DNA of 16,897 nucleotides from Gammaproteobacteria bacterium (GTDB taxonomy: Bacteria > Pseudomonadota > Gammaproteobacteria > Magnimaribacterales > Magnimaribacteraceae): the NCBI GenBank assembly GCA_012965075.1, contig DTSY01000003.1, positions 1-16,897 of the forward strand, given 5' to 3'. Position numbers and translations under genes: made by a program. Below, piece by piece: positions 16,098 through 16,897 of this stretch. The notes under the pieces are model-generated. The model did no database searches. It was not told where the DNA came from and was given only the letters and a program-made list of their open reading frames with translations. Position 1 is the first letter of the stretch; each line of letters begins with the position of its first letter.

Positions 16098-16897
16098 TTA
16101 CGATGCTCTTATTTCTTTCAATCTGCCATCCATAATAGCTTCAGCATCTGAAACCATCCTGGATACCAATTCTTCACAGGTAGGTACATCTTTAACTCTT
16201 GCAACAGAAATGCCCGCAGACCAAATTCCTGCCTCGAGATCGCCGACCTCAAAAACTCCCCTACCTCTTTGCCCAGCAACTAAATCTTTAACATCTTCAA
16301 AAGTAGCGGTTCCGGTTGATTCTATCTCAACTACCTGGTCTGAAATTGTATTTTTAAAGACCCTTGCCGTGTTGTGCATTGTCCTAAACATTAAGTTTGT
16401 AGAGCGTTCATCTGATTCTGTCATCTTGTCTTTAACATTCTGATGAATTAGAGATTCCTTCGTAGCCATAAATCTTGTACCCATTGCTATACCTTCAGCT
16501 CCTAACGCTAGAGCAGCAACTAGACTTTTTGCATCGCTAAAGCCCCCGCAGCCAACAACGGGGATGTCTAAGGCTTCTGCAGCTTGAGGAAGTAAAACTA
16601 AAGAAGGAATATCATCTTCGCCCGGATGACCAGCACACTCAAATCCATCAATTGTGACAGCATCACAGCCTACAGACTGCGCCTTCAAGGAATGTCTAAC
16701 CGAAGTGCACTTATGAATCACCTTAACATCGTATGCTTTAAAGAGTTCCATAAAAGGTTCTGGGCTTCTGCCCGCAGTCTCCACTATTTTTATTCCCGAC
16801 CCAACTATAGCTTGAGCATACTCTTCGTATGGTGGGGGTGTTATTGTAGGCAATATCGTCAAGTTAACTCCAAAAGGTTGATCAGTCATTTCTCGGG
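16098..16897 (-). CDS. nitronate monooxygenase family flavoprotein, N-terminus outside the window
   Basis: An FMN-dependent TIM-barrel enzyme of the nitronate monooxygenase (2-nitropropane dioxygenase) family, which oxidises alkyl nitronates such as propionate 3-nitronate. The visible part contains PFGVNLTILPT, DGFECAGHPGEDD with the flavin/substrate-site histidine region, VGCGGFSDAKSL and ALGAEGIAMGTRFMAT (FMN phosphate binding). The first visible ATG, at 16889, is not the real start. The frame stays open to the window edge, with codons for R and E before it, and the family has about 60-70 residues before this MTDQPFGVN segment. The gene is therefore cut by the window, not truncated in the genome. 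It is followed by the DUF1330 gene. Confidence 0.92.
   Translation of the reverse strand, partial: REMTDQPFGVNLTILPTITPPPYEEYAQAIVGSGIKIVETAGRSPEPFMELFKAYDVKVIHKCTSVRHSLKAQSVGCDAVTIDGFECAGHPGEDDIPSLVLLPQAAEALDIPVVGCGGFSDAKSLVAALALGAEGIAMGTRFMATKESLIHQNVKDKMTESDERSTNLMFRTMHNTARVFKNTISDQVVEIESTGTATFEDVKDLVAGQRGRGVFEVGDLEAGIWSAGISVARVKDVPTCEELVSRMVSDAEAIMDGRLKEIRAS

Noticed and set aside
16098..16889. Nitronate monooxygenase read as a complete 263-residue protein starting at 16889
   Set aside because: The frame is open to the window edge, and the family has a longer N-terminus, so this ATG is internal.

Overview
The window looks like chromosomal DNA of a marine, AT-rich gammaproteobacterium with a streamlined genome. 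The 16S rRNA 5' half reads as gammaproteobacterial. The order 16S / tyrS / M23 peptidase / anmK / erpA is the arrangement I recall from Pseudomonas and relatives. Base composition is low in G+C (roughly mid-30s percent by eye). Spacers are short, and convergent genes overlap at their stop codons. A SAR86-like lineage is a reasonable guess, but I could not run a 16S search. I see no mobile elements, CRISPR arrays or tRNA genes.

Left part (1-5300): a partial 16S rRNA gene on the minus strand has a hairpin-rich leader and lies downstream of tyrS, with a rho-independent terminator between them. Divergent from tyrS runs a plus-strand cell-wall pair: an inner-membrane-anchored M23 endopeptidase and AnmK, which recycles anhydro-MurNAc. 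Convergent with anmK is erpA (Fe-S cluster carrier). Directly upstream of erpA, where relatives carry argC, sits a 29-codon ORF whose translation matches the ArgC N-terminus. It has a ribosome binding site and a -10 box and stops after 29 codons. I read it as an argC fossil, and it is the most interesting find here.

Middle part (5300-13120): a minus-strand pair encodes PBP1b (mrcB) and a TPR lipoprotein that overlaps it by four bases and is very likely its activator LpoP. On the plus strand follow a PfkB-family sugar/nucleoside kinase, dksA (with a basic N-terminal tail and a GC-rich promoter discriminator), a deoxynucleoside kinase, acetyl-CoA synthetase and methionine sulfoxide reductase A. 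The last three are tightly packed and probably cotranscribed.

Right part (13120-16897): a minus-strand NUDIX hydrolase and MBL-fold hydrolase pair, a divergent alpha/beta hydrolase, and a minus-strand pair of nitronate monooxygenase (cut by the window edge) and a DUF1330 protein. These are accessory metabolic or detoxification enzymes whose substrates the sequence does not reveal. No wholly new multi-gene system is evident. The unusual points are the argC remnant, the dksA details, the terminator/promoter overlap ahead of the rRNA operon, and homopolymer tracts in coding regions.
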